A stretch of 5,903 nucleotides of DNA from Castellaniella sp. UBA6218. Its GTDB lineage: Bacteria; Pseudomonadota; Gammaproteobacteria; Burkholderiales; Burkholderiaceae_B. The position numbers and the translations under genes were made by a program. The notes beneath the pieces were generated by a model, which was not told the DNA's origin, did not search any database, and saw only the letters and a list, made by a program, of their open reading frames with translations. The stretch covers positions 42,318 through 48,220 of the forward strand of contig DISE01000031.1 in the NCBI GenBank assembly GCA_002421865.1, given 5' to 3'. Shown piece by piece: positions 5,389-5,903 of the stretch. The stretch's first letter is position 1. Each line of letters opens with the position of its first letter.

Positions 5389-5903
5389 ATGAGAGCCTTG
5401 GCCAAAATGCAGCCCGCCGTCGGGCTGGAGCTGGTGGATGTCCCCAAGCCCGTCATCGGGCACAACGACCTGCTGATCCGCATCCGCAAGACCGCCATCT
5501 GCGGCACCGACATCCACATCTGGAAATGGGACGACTGGGCGGCGCGCACCATTCCCGTGCCCATGCATGTGGGTCATGAATACGTGGGCGAGGTCGTCGA
5601 GATCGGCCAGGAGGTCCAGGGCTTCCAGATCGGCGATCGCGTGTCCGGCGAGGGCCACATCACATGCGGCCATTGCCGCAACTGCCGCGCCGGCCGTCGG
5701 CACTTGTGCCGCAATACCCAGGGCGTGGGGGTGAACCGTCCCGGCGCCTTCGCCGATTATCTGGCGATTCCGGCCTTCAATGCCTTCCGCATTCCGGACG
5801 ATGTGTCCGACGACCTGGCCGCCATCTTCGATCCTTACGGCAATGCCACCCATACGGCGCTGGCTTTCGATCTGGTGGGCGAGGACGTGCTCATCACCGG
5901 CGC
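5389..5903 (+). CDS. tdh: L-threonine 3-dehydrogenase, 3'-truncated by the window end
   Basis: Tdh is a zinc-dependent, medium-chain dehydrogenase that oxidises L-threonine with NAD+ to 2-amino-3-ketobutyrate, the substrate of the neighbouring Kbl. The 171 complete codons in view are half of a protein of about 341 residues and match E. coli Tdh closely. The catalytic zinc site is visible in AICGTDIHI (C38) and GHEYVGE (H63, E64). The structural zinc site is complete: C93, C96, C99 and C107. Conserved blocks RVSGEGHITCGHCRNCR and IPAFNAFRIPDD are present, as is the start of the nucleotide-binding fold (VGEDVLITG). The sequence stops just before the glycine-rich NAD-binding loop, so the coenzyme-binding residues cannot be checked. 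The ATG at 5389 is preceded by a fitting ribosome site and aligns with the E. coli start. Gene order kbl then tdh is as in E. coli. Confidence 0.97.
   Translation, partial: MRALAKMQPAVGLELVDVPKPVIGHNDLLIRIRKTAICGTDIHIWKWDDWAARTIPVPMHVGHEYVGEVVEIGQEVQGFQIGDRVSGEGHITCGHCRNCRAGRRHLCRNTQGVGVNRPGAFADYLAIPAFNAFRIPDDVSDDLAAIFDPYGNATHTALAFDLVGEDVLITG

Noticed and set aside
3763..5853. Open - strand frame of 696 codons opposite kbl and tdh
   Set aside because: Same codon-aligned antisense artefact; kbl and tdh happen to be in the same frame, which extends the shadow across both. No recognisable domain in the translation.

Overview
The window looks like chromosomal DNA of a GC-rich betaproteobacterium. 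Burkholderiales, and within it an Alcaligenaceae-type genome (Bordetella/Achromobacter relatives), is my best guess. That rests on codon usage, GC-rich third positions, the very high similarity of the threonine-degradation enzymes to proteobacterial Kbl/Tdh, and a TRAP transporter. The taxonomic call is inference. I see no mobile element, CRISPR array, tRNA or rRNA.

Layout: (1) bases 1-1188, + strand, hold the C-terminal part of a TRAP transporter large membrane subunit (DctM family); its start lies upstream of the window. (2) Bases 1189-1280 are a short convergent intergenic gap with two hairpins; the second is a textbook intrinsic terminator for the TRAP gene. (3) Bases 1281-3875, - strand, encode an 864-residue membrane signalling protein: signal peptide, periplasmic amino-acid-type solute-binding domain, one transmembrane helix, PAS, degenerate GGDEF (SADEF) and an apparently intact EAL domain. 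It is most likely a ligand-controlled cyclic-di-GMP phosphodiesterase. (4) Bases 3876-4164 are a divergent intergenic region with an AT-rich island, a 14-bp perfect palindrome and candidate promoters in both directions. (5) Bases 4165-5367, + strand, encode kbl (glycine C-acetyltransferase), followed after 21 bases by (6) tdh (L-threonine 3-dehydrogenase) from 5389, cut by the window end.

Kbl and Tdh form the two-step threonine-to-glycine pathway: Tdh oxidises threonine to 2-amino-3-ketobutyrate and Kbl cleaves it with CoA to glycine and acetyl-CoA. The divergent sensor protein keeps the Arg and Asp that bind the amino-acid backbone in HisJ-type binding proteins. A link between amino-acid sensing, c-di-GMP turnover and threonine catabolism is therefore a reasonable but unproven idea. 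No clearly new system is visible; the sensor phosphodiesterase and the shared control region are the best leads.
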